Source of the DNA: Gaiellasilicea sp037720595
GTDB taxonomy: Bacteria; Actinomycetota; Thermoleophilia; Gaiellales; Gaiellaceae
Direction of reading: 5' to 3'
Length of the DNA stretch: 64,000 nt
NCBI GenBank assembly: GCA_037720595.1
Contig: JBBJLW010000013.1
Span: forward strand, 24,575-88,574
Made by a program: the position numbers and the translations under genes. The notes below the pieces were generated by a model, which was given only the letters and a program-made list of their open reading frames with translations, was not told where the DNA came from and searched no databases. Positions within the stretch are counted from its first letter, which is position 1, and every line of letters begins with the position of its first letter. Shown piece by piece: positions 24,019 to 33,087 of the stretch.

Positions 24019-25917
24019 GTGCCCAGCCGACGCAGACGGCAGGTCGAGCTCGAGCGCGTCCTCGGCACGCCCGCGCTCTTCGCCACCGCCTACGGCAACG
24101 TCGGCTCCTCGATCTACTACGCCCTCGGCCTCACAGCCGTGTACGCGCTCGGGCTGACGCCCCTGGTCTTCATCGTCGCGGGCGTGATCTTCGCCTGTAC
24201 GGCCGCCACGTACAGCGAGGGAACCGTGCGCTATCCGGAGGCAGGAGGCTCGGCGAGCTTCGCTAGGCACGCATTCGACGAGCTCGTCTCGTTCACGGCC
24301 GCCTGGGCGCAGATGCTCGTCTATGTCGTCACCGTCGCCGTCTCGGCCTTCTTCGTCCCGCACTACCTCGCGATCTTCTGGGAGCCTCTGCGCACGAACC
24401 CGTGGGACATCGTCGGCGGCGCGATCGTGATCCTCGTGCTCGTCGCGCTCAACGTGGTGGGCGTCTCGGAGGCAGCCAAGCTGTCGGTCACGCTCGCCGT
24501 CCTGGACCTGGCGACGCAGGTTCTGCTCGTGATCGTCGGGATCGCACTCGTGCTGAGCCCCGAGAGGCTCGTCGACAACGTCCATTGGGGCGTGGCGCCG
24601 ACGTGGTCGAATCTCGCGCTCGCGGTGCCGGTCGCGATGCTGGCGTATACCGGGGTCGAGACGGTGTCGAACCTGGCCGAGGAGGTGCGCGATCCCGTCC
24701 GGAGCGTCCCGAACGCGTACAAGCTCGTCGCGCTCGCCGTCTTCGGGATCTTCTTCACGCTCCCGTTCGTCGCGCTCTCGGCGTTGCCCGTCGAGCGGAT
24801 CGGAGGCGAGCTGACGACGCGACTGGCGCTGCCGCCCGAGGAGGGAGGCTTCGCCAACGATCCGGTGCTCGGGCTCGTACAGAACCTCGGTCTCGAAGGG
24901 CTGATGCTCGACGTGGCCGAGATCTACGTCGGCGTCCTCGCCGCGACGATCCTCTTCATCGCGACCAACGCGGGCGTGATCGGCGCCTCGCGGATCACCT
25001 ACTCGATGGCGACCTACCGCCAGCTTCCCGAGATCTTCCGCCGCCTCCACCCGCGCTTCAAGACCCCGTGGCTTGCGCTTCTCGTGTTCGCCGGAATCGC
25101 ACCGATCGCGATCCTGCTCCCGGGTGACGTCAACTTCGTCGGCACGCTCTACGCCTTCGGCGCGACGTTCTCGTTCACGGTCGCGCATGCGTCGATCATC
25201 CGTCTGCGGATGCTCCCGGCGGAAGAGGACGAACGAGTTGGCCGAGCCCGTCCGAACTTGCGCATTCGCGGCGTGGACTGGCCTGTGTTCGCGATCCTCG
25301 GCGGCCTTGCGACAGCCATCTCATTCCTCGTCATCCTCGTCCAGAACGAGGCGACGCGCTGGACCGGGATCGGCTGGATCGTGCTCGGCCTGATCGGCTA
25401 CGTGATCTACCGCCGCATCGTCCTCCGCGAACCTGTGCGAGCGACCGTCCGCGCGCCGGTCGCGTTCGGCCCAGCGCTTGCCCTCGAGTATCGGCGGCTG
25501 CTGGTTCCTATCCTGCCGGGACAGGTCTCGGACGACGCGCTGGACGTGGCCGCAAGCCTCGCCGCCGAGCGGGGTGCGCAGATCGCGGCGATCACGGTGC
25601 TCGAGGTTCCGCTCGACCAGCCGTTGGACGTCTCTCTCGGCGCGGAGGAGCTGCTCGCCAACCGGGAGCTCGACGAGGCGCGCGCGATCGGCGACTCCTA
25701 CGGGGTCACCGTGATCCCTCGGCTCGTGCGCGGCCGAAGCGCGGGCGAGGCGATCGTGGAAGAGGCTTCACGCCGGAGCACGGAGCTGATCGTGATCGGT
25801 GCGCTTCGGAAGGAGGTCGGCCGGCGCAAACGCGCCGTCTTCGGGGCGACCGTCGACTACGTCCTCAAGAATGCTCCCTGCCGCGTGATGGTGACGGCCA
25901 CGACGGAGGCAGCGTGA
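24019..25917 (+). CDS. APC-superfamily permease fused to UspA domain (1)
   Basis: The 632-residue protein joins an amino-acid/polyamine/organocation transporter (about 1-470; around 12 membrane helices; YGNVGSSIYYALGL in helix 1, YSEGTVRYPEAGGSASFARHAF, AYTGVETVSNLAEEVRDPVRSVP) to a C-terminal universal-stress-type domain (490-632, RRLLVPILPGQVSDDALDVAASL to IVIGALRKEVGRRKRAVFGATVDYVL). The UspA domain may bind a nucleotide and gate transport. Substrate unknown. It begins at a GTG without a strong ribosome site. It overlaps the small membrane gene by four bases, so it heads a run of transport genes. Confidence 0.92.
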   Translation: MPSRRRRQVELERVLGTPALFATAYGNVGSSIYYALGLTAVYALGLTPLVFIVAGVIFACTAATYSEGTVRYPEAGGSASFARHAFDELVSFTAAWAQMLVYVVTVAVSAFFVPHYLAIFWEPLRTNPWDIVGGAIVILVLVALNVVGVSEAAKLSVTLAVLDLATQVLLVIVGIALVLSPERLVDNVHWGVAPTWSNLALAVPVAMLAYTGVETVSNLAEEVRDPVRSVPNAYKLVALAVFGIFFTLPFVALSALPVERIGGELTTRLALPPEEGGFANDPVLGLVQNLGLEGLMLDVAEIYVGVLAATILFIATNAGVIGASRITYSMATYRQLPEIFRRLHPRFKTPWLALLVFAGIAPIAILLPGDVNFVGTLYAFGATFSFTVAHASIIRLRMLPAEEDERVGRARPNLRIRGVDWPVFAILGGLATAISFLVILVQNEATRWTGIGWIVLGLIGYVIYRRIVLREPVRATVRAPVAFGPALALEYRRLLVPILPGQVSDDALDVAASLAAERGAQIAAITVLEVPLDQPLDVSLGAEELLANRELDEARAIGDSYGVTVIPRLVRGRSAGEAIVEEASRRSTELIVIGALRKEVGRRKRAVFGATVDYVLKNAPCRVMVTATTEAA

Positions 25918-26090
25918 AGCTCTACGGCGCGGCCGTGCTCGTCCTGGCGCTCGTCTTCGTGGGAATCGGGATCGCGCTCCTTGTAGTGACCGCTGCGAGC
26001 GGCGGCGGCGTGCTCGGCTTCGTCCTAGGCGGGCTCTTCGTCGCGCTCGGCGTCGGCCGGATCACGCTCCTCCGCAAGGGCAAGGCGTAG
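25914..26090 (+). CDS. Small two-helix membrane protein
   Basis: This 58-residue ORF starts at a GTG in a GTGA overlap with the permease stop and ends one base before the next ATG. It reads KLYGAAVLVLALVFVGIGIALLVV, a polar glycine linker, then a second hydrophobic helix (VLGFVLGGLFVALGVGRITLL) and a basic end RKGKA. The perfect packing between two homologous permeases argues that it is real. It may be a subunit of one of them. No family is recognised. Confidence 0.8.
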   Translation: MKLYGAAVLVLALVFVGIGIALLVVTAASGGGVLGFVLGGLFVALGVGRITLLRKGKA

Positions 26091-27986
26091 ATGGCCAGGA
26101 AGCTCCGCGGCTTCGAGCGCGTGCTCGACGCACCGGCGCTCTTCTCGGTCGCCTACGGCGAGATCGCCTCCTCGCTCTACTTTGCGCTAGGGATCGTGGC
26201 CGCCTATGCGCTCGGCTTCACGCCGTACGTGCTCCTCGCGGCCGGGGCGTTCTTCCTGCTCGTCGCCCTTTCGTACGCCGAAGGCACCGCGGCGATCCCG
26301 GAGACCGGCGGCGCAGCGACCTTCGTCCGCCGCGCGTTCAACGACCTGCTCGGCTTCCTGACGGGCTGGGCGCTGCTTCTCGACTACCTGATCGTGATCG
26401 CGCTCTCGACGCTCTTCCTGCCGCACTACCTCGGCGCCGCCCTCGGCAGGTCGGGGCTCGCCGACTCGCCGTGGGACGTTGTGTTCGCCGTCTGCGTGAT
26501 CCTGACGATCACGGCTACCCGGTTGGCGCGGCACTCGCGGCTCTACACGGCGGGGATCGTTGTCGCAGGACTCGATCTGGCGACGCAACTGCTGCTCGTC
26601 GTGCTCGGGCTCGCCCTGATCTTCTCACCCGACGCGCTCACGAATGGACTCTCGCTGGGGACGGATTCTGCCTGGAGCGACATCGCCTTCGCGCTCCCGC
26701 TTGCCCTGCTTGCCTACACGGGGCTGGAGACCGTTGCGAACCTCGCCGAGGAGACGCGCGAGCCGGGGCGGACGCTCCCGCGCAGCCTCTTCTCGGCGAT
26801 CGGGCTCGTGGTCGCGATCACCGCGCTGATCGCCGTGGTCGGGATCTCCGCCTTCCCCGTGGAGGACGGCCGGACCGCGCTCGGCGACGAGTGGCTGCGG
26901 GCGCCGATCGCCGGGATCGTCGACGCGCTCGGCGGCTCGCTGCCCGGCTGGCTCGCCGACGGTCTCCGCGTCTACGTCGGCCTCACCGGCGCGCTCGTGC
27001 TGTTCGCGGCCGCCACGACGTCGATCTCCGGCTTCACCCGGCTCGCGCACTCACTCGGCGGGCACGGTCAGCTCCCACGCGCGTTCGGCCGGCTGAATCG
27101 CCGCACGCTCGTCTCGCCGCACGCGATCGTCGCCGCCGCGGCGATCTCGATCGCGCTCGTGATCGGCACGGGCCTGATCAGCGACGACGTCGTCTTCCTC
27201 GCGAGCCTCTACTCGTTCGGGATCCTGCTGGCGTTCACCGCGGCGCAGGTGGCGGTGATCCGTCTGCGGTTCAGCGAGCCCGACCTGCCTCGGCCGTTCC
27301 GGGCGCCCCTGAACGTCTTGATTCGTGGCCGTGACGTCCCCGTGCCTGCGCTTTTCGGCACCGCCCTCGCGCTGGCGATCTGGGTCGTCTCGCTCGTGAC
27401 GCACCCCGGCGCTCGCTATGCGGGGCCGATCTGGCTCCTGCTCGGACTTGCCGTCTACTTCGGTGTCCGCCGCGGGCGTCGCCTGATCCAGAACGTCGAG
27501 GTCGGCTACACGCTCCCGCCGGGCGCCGGGTTCCGCCGCATCCTGGTGCCGATGAAGCTCGGGCCTGTCGGCGAGGAGATGGCCGCAACCGCGATCGCAC
27601 TCGCGAAGGAGCGAGACGCGTCGGTGGATGCCGTCTACGTGATCCGCGTGCCGCTCGAGCTCGAGCTCGACACCGAGCTCGTCGACCAGGAGGAGCGGGC
27701 CGCCGCCTCGCTCGGCGAGGCGCAGCTGCTCGGTGAGGAGAACGGGGTCGCCGTCAACCCGGTCACCGTGCGCTCGCGTTCGCTCGGTCACGCGATCGTC
27801 GCCGAGGCTGCCGCGCGCGGCTCCGACCTGATCGTGCTCGGCTCGGCGGCCCGCTGGCGGCGCCAATCGGCATTCTTCTCGCCCACGGTGGACTACGTGC
27901 TGCGAAACGCTGAGTGCGAGGTGCTCGTCGTCGCCTTCCCTCAGGGCGTCCTGGACGAGGCGCCGGGGAGTACCCTGAACGCATGA
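26091..27986 (+). CDS. APC-superfamily permease fused to UspA domain (2)
   Basis: The 631-residue protein is a paralogue of the permease at 24019, with the same layout: helix 1 YGEIASSLYFALGIVAAYALG, AEGTAAIPETGGAATFVRRAF, AYTGLETVANLAEETREPGRTLP, and a C-terminal UspA domain (about 485-631). Its UspA end (IVLGSAARWRRQSAFFSPTVDYVL) lacks the full Gly-rich ATP loop, so nucleotide binding may differ from copy 1. The ATG begins immediately after the small gene's TAG. It overlaps the next RCK gene by four bases. Substrate unknown. Confidence 0.92.
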   Translation: MARKLRGFERVLDAPALFSVAYGEIASSLYFALGIVAAYALGFTPYVLLAAGAFFLLVALSYAEGTAAIPETGGAATFVRRAFNDLLGFLTGWALLLDYLIVIALSTLFLPHYLGAALGRSGLADSPWDVVFAVCVILTITATRLARHSRLYTAGIVVAGLDLATQLLLVVLGLALIFSPDALTNGLSLGTDSAWSDIAFALPLALLAYTGLETVANLAEETREPGRTLPRSLFSAIGLVVAITALIAVVGISAFPVEDGRTALGDEWLRAPIAGIVDALGGSLPGWLADGLRVYVGLTGALVLFAAATTSISGFTRLAHSLGGHGQLPRAFGRLNRRTLVSPHAIVAAAAISIALVIGTGLISDDVVFLASLYSFGILLAFTAAQVAVIRLRFSEPDLPRPFRAPLNVLIRGRDVPVPALFGTALALAIWVVSLVTHPGARYAGPIWLLLGLAVYFGVRRGRRLIQNVEVGYTLPPGAGFRRILVPMKLGPVGEEMAATAIALAKERDASVDAVYVIRVPLELELDTELVDQEERAAASLGEAQLLGEENGVAVNPVTVRSRSLGHAIVAEAAARGSDLIVLGSAARWRRQSAFFSPTVDYVLRNAECEVLVVAFPQGVLDEAPGSTLNA

Positions 27987-28399
27987 AGCTGGTCGTGATC
28001 GGTTGCGGGCGCGTGGGTGCGGCCGTTGCCCGGGAGTTCCGGGAGGAAGGCTGGGACGTGACCGCCGTGGACGAGAAGGAGGAGGCGCTGATGCGGCTCG
28101 GAGCCGGCTGGTCGGGCGGCTTCGTCGTCGGCCACGGGATGGACTCCGAGATCCTCCGCCGTGCGGGGGCGGACGAGGCCGACGCGGTCGTCGTCGCGAC
28201 GAACGGCGACAACACGAATCTCGTGATCGGGCAGGTCGTGAGGAAGCGCTACGGGATCGAGCACGTCGTCGTCCGGGTCCTCGACCCGGCCCGCGCCGAG
28301 TTCTACGCCCGCCGCGGGATGCAGACCGTCTGCCCGACACAGACCGCTATCTCCGAGCTCGCGGCGCGCGTCCGCGTGGCCGAGAAGTCGTTCGCCTGA
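27983..28399 (+). CDS. RCK-N (TrkA-N) potassium-channel regulator, short form
   Basis: The 138-residue protein is a single RCK-N Rossmann domain: MKLVVIGCGRVGAAVAREF (1-19), VDEKEEALMRLG, VATNGDNTNLVIGQVV and an end RRGMQTVCPTQTAISELAARV. It lacks a visible RCK-C domain. RCK-N proteins bind NAD(H) or ATP and gate K+ transporters. It starts in an ATGA overlap with the permease and ends in one with the next RCK gene, so it may pair with that protein. Confidence 0.92.
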   Translation: MKLVVIGCGRVGAAVAREFREEGWDVTAVDEKEEALMRLGAGWSGGFVVGHGMDSEILRRAGADEADAVVVATNGDNTNLVIGQVVRKRYGIEHVVVRVLDPARAEFYARRGMQTVCPTQTAISELAARVRVAEKSFA

Positions 28400-29061
28400 T
28401 GTACGCGATCGTGGCAGGTGGGGGCAAGGTCGGCGCGAACGTCGCCCGCTCGCTCCTCCGGATGGGCCACGAGGTGACCCTGGTCGAGCAACGGCCGCTC
28501 CGGTTCGAGCGGCTCCAGGAGGAGTTCGACCATCAGGTGCTCCTCGGCGATGCGACCGAGCTCCACATCCTCGAGCTCGCCGGGATCGGCCGCCCGCCGC
28601 ACCTCGTGCTCGCTGCGACGGGCGACGACGAGGACAACCTGATCATCTGCCAGCTCGCCCGCGAGGGCTACCGGGTGCCGAAGGTCGTCGCGCGGGTGAA
28701 CGATCCGCGCAACCAGGAGCACTTCGACCTCCTCGGGATCGCCCAGACGGTCTGCGCCACGTCCAACATCCTCGGCCTCGTCGAGCACGAGATCCCCGAG
28801 CACGGGATCGTGCATCTGCTCGAGCTGCGCAAGGAGAACCTCGAGATCGTCGAGCTCCAGATCGACCGCGATTCGCCAGCCGCGGGGAAGCGGCTCGCCG
28901 GGCTCACGCTCCCGGCAGGCTCGCGCCTGATCTCGGTGATGCGAAACGGCCGTTCGGAGCTCGCCGAGGACGCGACCGTGCTCCGTCCCGGCGACCAGGT
29001 GCTCGCCGTCCTCGAGCCCGGGAAAGAGGACGAGCTCAAGCGGATCCTGCTCAAGCGCTAG
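28399..29061 (+). CDS. TrkA-type protein with RCK-N and RCK-C domains
   Basis: The 220-residue protein has an RCK-N domain (MYAIVAGGGKVGANVARSLL, 1-20; ATGDDEDNLIICQLA; VVARVNDPRNQEHFDLLG) followed by an RCK-C domain (IVELQIDRDSPAAGKRLAGL to LRPGDQVLAVLEPGKEDEL). This KtrA/TrkA-like layout fits a cytosolic regulator of K+ uptake. Its stop overlaps the convergent trkH stop: the CTAG at 29058-29061 supplies TAG on both strands. RCK genes next to APC-UspA permeases suggest shared nucleotide control; whether they act on TrkH or on the permeases is open. Confidence 0.92.
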   Translation: MYAIVAGGGKVGANVARSLLRMGHEVTLVEQRPLRFERLQEEFDHQVLLGDATELHILELAGIGRPPHLVLAATGDDEDNLIICQLAREGYRVPKVVARVNDPRNQEHFDLLGIAQTVCATSNILGLVEHEIPEHGIVHLLELRKENLEIVELQIDRDSPAAGKRLAGLTLPAGSRLISVMRNGRSELAEDATVLRPGDQVLAVLEPGKEDELKRILLKR

Positions 29062-30596
29062 ACGGTACGCCAGTAGTGCCGGCTTGCCAGCACGACGATC
29101 GGGATCACCTCGAGGCGGCCCAGCCACATCAGGCCGATCATCACGAAGGTCGAAAAGTCGCTGAAAGGCTCGAACGAGCCGTAGGGGCCAGCGATCCCGA
29201 AGCCGGGACCGACGTTGCCGAGCGTCGTCGCGGCCGCGGCTACCGCGTCGAGGACACTGAGGTCGAGCCCCGTGTGGGCCGCGTCGATCGCAAGGAGGGC
29301 GGCGCCGACGATGAAGATCCCGATGTAGAGCAGGATGAAGCTCATGACCGCGCGCAGCGTCCGCTCGTCCACGACGCGACGGTTCAGCCGGACCGGCAGG
29401 ACGACCTCCGGGTGCACGGTCTGGTCGAGCTCGCGGCGCAGGATCTTCCCGAGCAGGAGATGGCGGACGACCTTGACCGAGCCCGACGTCGAGCCGGCCG
29501 AGCCGCCGACGAACATCAGCCCCACGAGCGTCATCGAGGCCAGGACCGGCCAGGTGGCGAAGTCGGTACTGGCGAAGCCCGTCGTCGTCATGATCGAGAC
29601 CGTTTGGAAGACGGCGTGCCGAACTCCGGCTTCGCCGGTCGCGATCCCATCCGCCAGGAGCTGGATCCCGATCACGATCGAGCCGAGCGCGAGCACCCCG
29701 ATGTAGAGCCGGAACTCCTCGTCGCGTCCGAAGACGTTCGGCCGCCGCCTGACGAGCGCCTGGTACATGAGCGCGAAGTTCGCTCCGGCGAGCAGCATAA
29801 AGAACGCGATCGTCCACTGCGACGCGGCCGAGAACTCCTCCAGCGAGGTCAGCCGGGTCCCGAAGCCCCCCGTCGGCAGCGTCGTCAACGCGTGCGCGAC
29901 GGACTCGAAGACCGTCATCTCGTCGTCGATGCCGGTCAGCCCGAGGGCGGCGAGGATCGCGACGAGGGCGACGGTGAGCCCGAGATAGAGCCACCAAACC
30001 CGGCGGGCGGTATCGGCGATGCGGGAACTCAGGCTCTCGATCTCCGGTCCGGGCATCTCCGACTCGAGGAGCTGCCGGCCGCCGACGCGGAGCCTCGGCA
30101 GCACCGCGAGGGCGAGAACGATGATTCCGATCCCGCCCAGCCACTGGGTGAACTGGCGCCAGATCAGGAGCGAGTGCGAGAGCGCTTCCACGTTGGTCAG
30201 CACGCTCGCGCCCGTCGTCGTGAAGCCCGACATCGCCTCGAAGTAGGCGTCGAGGGGCCGATCCAGCTGCGGATCGCCGGAGAGGAGGTAGGGGAGCGCG
30301 CCGAGGGTCGCCGCGACGAGCCAGGTCAGGGAGACGACGAGGAATCCTTCTCTCGTGCCGAGTCGATTCTTGCCGCGAGTCGACCGCTCGAGGGCAAACC
30401 CCGCGCCCCCGGCGATCGCGCCCGCGCCGAGGAAGGGCCAGGGCGGCTCGCCGTAGCCGAGCGCGACCGCGGCTGGAACGAGGGTCGTGAGGCTGAGGTA
30501 CGTCGTGAGCGTGCCGACCAGGTTGAGCGAGCTGCGCACGTCCACGGCCAGCCGCCGGCGCCTCGAGGTGCCACGCAACCTCGGCGCGTAGTTCAC
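29058..30596 (-). CDS. trkH: Potassium-uptake protein TrkH
   Basis: The 512-residue membrane protein is the pore subunit of a Trk/Ktr system. Four pore-loop filters are visible: SGFTTTGASVLTN, ALTTLPTGGFGTR, VSIMTTTGFASTDF and ATTLGNVGPGFG. The MFVGGSAGSTSGSVKVVR segment is characteristic. It starts at a GTG overlapping the trkA stop (GTGA), so trkA and trkH are a two-gene operon on the minus strand. Confidence 0.95.
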   Translation of the reverse strand: MNYAPRLRGTSRRRRLAVDVRSSLNLVGTLTTYLSLTTLVPAAVALGYGEPPWPFLGAGAIAGGAGFALERSTRGKNRLGTREGFLVVSLTWLVAATLGALPYLLSGDPQLDRPLDAYFEAMSGFTTTGASVLTNVEALSHSLLIWRQFTQWLGGIGIIVLALAVLPRLRVGGRQLLESEMPGPEIESLSSRIADTARRVWWLYLGLTVALVAILAALGLTGIDDEMTVFESVAHALTTLPTGGFGTRLTSLEEFSAASQWTIAFFMLLAGANFALMYQALVRRRPNVFGRDEEFRLYIGVLALGSIVIGIQLLADGIATGEAGVRHAVFQTVSIMTTTGFASTDFATWPVLASMTLVGLMFVGGSAGSTSGSVKVVRHLLLGKILRRELDQTVHPEVVLPVRLNRRVVDERTLRAVMSFILLYIGIFIVGAALLAIDAAHTGLDLSVLDAVAAAATTLGNVGPGFGIAGPYGSFEPFSDFSTFVMIGLMWLGRLEVIPIVVLASRHYWRTV

Positions 30597-31918
30597 AGGG
30601 CTCGCTCGACCTCGGTGACGCGCCTCGACTCGGTGAAGATGATCGCGCGGTCGCCGGCGCGAAGCACGTCGTCCCGGTGCGGGAAGATGGCCTGGCCGTT
30701 CCGGACGATCGCGCCGATCAGGGCGCCGCGGATCGGCATCTCCCCGAACGCCTTGCCGACGTACTCGCTGCTCGCCCGCGTCGTGATGTCGAGCACCTCG
30801 AAGCGATCGCCCTCGAGCATCGCCACCTGCTGAGTCCGTGGGTCGTGGGCGAAGCGGACGATCTCCTCGGCCGTCACCTGGCGCGGATTCACCGTCACGT
30901 CGATTCCTGCGCGCTCGAAGACCTCGATCGCGTGCGCGTCGTGGACGATCGCGATCGTGAAGCGGACGCCGTGGAGCTTCGCGAGCGTCGCAGCGTAGTG
31001 GTTCTTCATGTCGTCGCGCATCGCGAAGATCGCTACTTGGGCATCGCCGATCCGTTCCCGCTCCAGGAAGTCCGGATCCATTCCGGTTGCGTGGTAGACC
31101 CGCGCTCCCTGAAGCTCGTCCGCAACCACGCGGGCCCGGTCGCGATCCGCCTCGATCAGCCGGACGCCGATCTTCTGCTCGAGTAGGAGCTGAGCGATCG
31201 CGGTGCCGGCCCGGCCGGCGCCGAAGATGACGACGTCGCCGACCTTGCCCGAGCCCGGCGCGATCAGCTCGCTCCACGCAAGTGCCGCTTCCGGCGAGCC
31301 GATCACGACGATCCGGTCGCCGAGCTCGATCACCGCGTCGCCGCCCGGAAGGATCATCTCCTCTCCTCGGATGATGCTCGCGATCTTGGCGTCGCGCGGC
31401 AGCTTCGCCTCGCGCAGGGGGATGCCGACGAGCTCCGAGCTCGCACCGGGCTCGATGTCGAACTCGACGAGCTGCACCTGGCCGTCGGCGAAGACGTCGG
31501 TCTGACGCGCTGCGGGCACGCCGATCGTCCGCGAGATCGCGTGTGCCGTCTCGAGCTCGGACGAGACGATGAAATCGACATCGAGCTGGCCCTCGCGCCA
31601 GACCTCCAGATACTCCGGATTCGTCGTTCGCACGACCGTTGTCGTGTGGGAGCTGCACGCCTTGGTGATCATCGCGGAGACGATGTTCGCCTCGTCGCGC
31701 GAGGTGCAGGCGATCAGCAGGTCCGCCTCCGAGACCCCTGCGCCTGCGAGAACCCGCCGGCTGGCGCCGTTGCCCTCGACCGTGGAGACGTCGTACCTGC
31801 TCGAGAGAGCCTGGAGCCGGGAGGCGTCCAGGTCGAAGACGGTCAGCTCGTGCTCTTGGTGGAGCGCCTGGACGATGGTCGCGCCGACCTGGCCCGCGCC
31901 GATCAGGAAGATCTTCAC
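30593..31918 (-). CDS. trkA: Trk system regulator TrkA (two RCK-N/RCK-C repeats)
   Basis: The 441-residue protein has the full TrkA tandem: RCK-N 1 (MKIFLIGAGQVGATIVQAL), RCK-C 1 (VQLVEFDIEPGASSELVG), RCK-N 2 (DVVIFGAGRAGTAIAQLLLEQ) and RCK-C 2 (FEVLDITTRASSEYVG). It binds NAD(H) and controls TrkH. Its start lies 34 bases from the divergent PQQ-dehydrogenase-like gene. Confidence 0.95.
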   Translation of the reverse strand: MKIFLIGAGQVGATIVQALHQEHELTVFDLDASRLQALSSRYDVSTVEGNGASRRVLAGAGVSEADLLIACTSRDEANIVSAMITKACSSHTTTVVRTTNPEYLEVWREGQLDVDFIVSSELETAHAISRTIGVPAARQTDVFADGQVQLVEFDIEPGASSELVGIPLREAKLPRDAKIASIIRGEEMILPGGDAVIELGDRIVVIGSPEAALAWSELIAPGSGKVGDVVIFGAGRAGTAIAQLLLEQKIGVRLIEADRDRARVVADELQGARVYHATGMDPDFLERERIGDAQVAIFAMRDDMKNHYAATLAKLHGVRFTIAIVHDAHAIEVFERAGIDVTVNPRQVTAEEIVRFAHDPRTQQVAMLEGDRFEVLDITTRASSEYVGKAFGEMPIRGALIGAIVRNGQAIFPHRDDVLRAGDRAIIFTESRRVTEVERAL

Positions 31919-31952
31919 ACGTGGAGGTTACTGCGGTGGCTATCGTGATCGC

Positions 31953-33077
31953 ATGCGGTGGTTGCTCGTTCTCGCATGCCTCGGCGCGCTCGGAATCGCG
32001 TGCTCCTCGGAGGCCGCGACCGACGAGAGCTCGACAGGGAGAGTGCCGGCCGGGAGCCCTCGGGCACCCCAGGGAGTCGAGCGAGCTGCGTTCCGTCCGC
32101 GCGCCGTCGTCAGCGGCCTCTCCAACCCGACGCACGCTGTCGGCATCAAGGGCGAGCCCCGGCGGCTGTACATCGTCGAGCAGGAGGGGCTGATCCGGGT
32201 CTTCGACTCGGGGAGGCTGCGCGCTGCACCGTTCCTCGACGTCCGCTCCCTGATCTCGGCGGGCGGCGAGCGCGGCCTGCTCTCCGTCGCGTTCCATCCC
32301 CAGTACGCGCGGAACCGGCTCTTCTACGTCAACTACACCGATCGCGACGGGCATACGAACGTCGTCGAGTACCGCTCGAACGGGACACGCGCGATCCCGA
32401 GCAGCGCCCGGCGGCTGCTCTTCGTCCGCCAGCCGTACGCGAACCACAACGGCGGCCAGGTCGCGTTCGGGCCCAACGGCCGCCTCTATGTGGGCATGGG
32501 CGACGGCGGCTCGGGCGGGGATCCCGAGAACCGGGCGCAGAACCTGCGCTCCCTCCTCGGGAAGCTGCTCTCGATCAACGTCGTCACGAAGGGCGTCCGG
32601 ATCGAGGGACTCGGCCTGCGCAACCCGTGGCGATTCTCGTTCGACCGGACAACGGGTGATCTTCTGATCGGCGACGTCGGCCAGCATCAGGTCGAGGAGA
32701 TCGACTTCACGCCGAAGTCCAGCCCCGGGCTCGAGAACTACGGCTGGGACATCTTCGAGGGGCGCTCGAAGTTCGAGGACAAGGCGCTTGGCCCCGGCGA
32801 GCTCGTCGGCCCGATCGCCCAGTACTCCCACGACGACGGCTGCTCGGTCACGGGCGGTCACGTCTATCGCGGTACGAACAAGGCGCTGCGCGGCCGCTAC
32901 ATCTATGGCGATTTCTGCAGTGGGATCGTCTGGAGCTTCGCCGTCTCGGGCGGTGCGGCGCGCGACCTGCGCCGAGAGGATTTCAAGCTCCCGGAGCTGA
33001 CCTCGTTCGCCGAGGATGCCGCCGGCGAGCTCTTTGCCGTCTTCGGCGGCGGCACGATCTCGCGGCTCACGCCCTGA
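31953..33077 (+). CDS. Exported PQQ-dependent sugar dehydrogenase-like protein
   Basis: The 374-residue protein is of the soluble glucose/sorbosone dehydrogenase family, a six-blade propeller. Visible motifs are GLSNPTHAVGI, SAGGERGLLSVAFHPQY (catalytic His), NHNGGQVAFGPNGRLYVGMGDGG, GLRNPWRFSFDRTTGDLLIGDVGQ and TGGHVYRG. An N-terminal hydrophobic stretch ends in ALGIAC, a weak lipobox, so it may be a lipoprotein. PQQ synthesis genes are not seen here. Many family members act on unknown sugars or do not bind PQQ. Confidence 0.9.
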   Translation: MRWLLVLACLGALGIACSSEAATDESSTGRVPAGSPRAPQGVERAAFRPRAVVSGLSNPTHAVGIKGEPRRLYIVEQEGLIRVFDSGRLRAAPFLDVRSLISAGGERGLLSVAFHPQYARNRLFYVNYTDRDGHTNVVEYRSNGTRAIPSSARRLLFVRQPYANHNGGQVAFGPNGRLYVGMGDGGSGGDPENRAQNLRSLLGKLLSINVVTKGVRIEGLGLRNPWRFSFDRTTGDLLIGDVGQHQVEEIDFTPKSSPGLENYGWDIFEGRSKFEDKALGPGELVGPIAQYSHDDGCSVTGGHVYRGTNKALRGRYIYGDFCSGIVWSFAVSGGAARDLRREDFKLPELTSFAEDAAGELFAVFGGGTISRLTP

Positions 33078-33087
33078 AGCGGGCTCT

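Noticed and set aside
22357..25188. 943-codon open frame on the minus strand
   Set aside because: Shadow of the LVIVD and permease genes; its Asp/Arg/His-rich product has no fold signature, while the plus-strand frames have clear domains.
29058..32861. 1267-codon open frame on the minus strand
   Set aside because: Only its last 513 codons are a gene (trkH); the rest is antisense to trkA and the PQQ gene and is Arg/Pro-rich without domains, a by-product of high GC.
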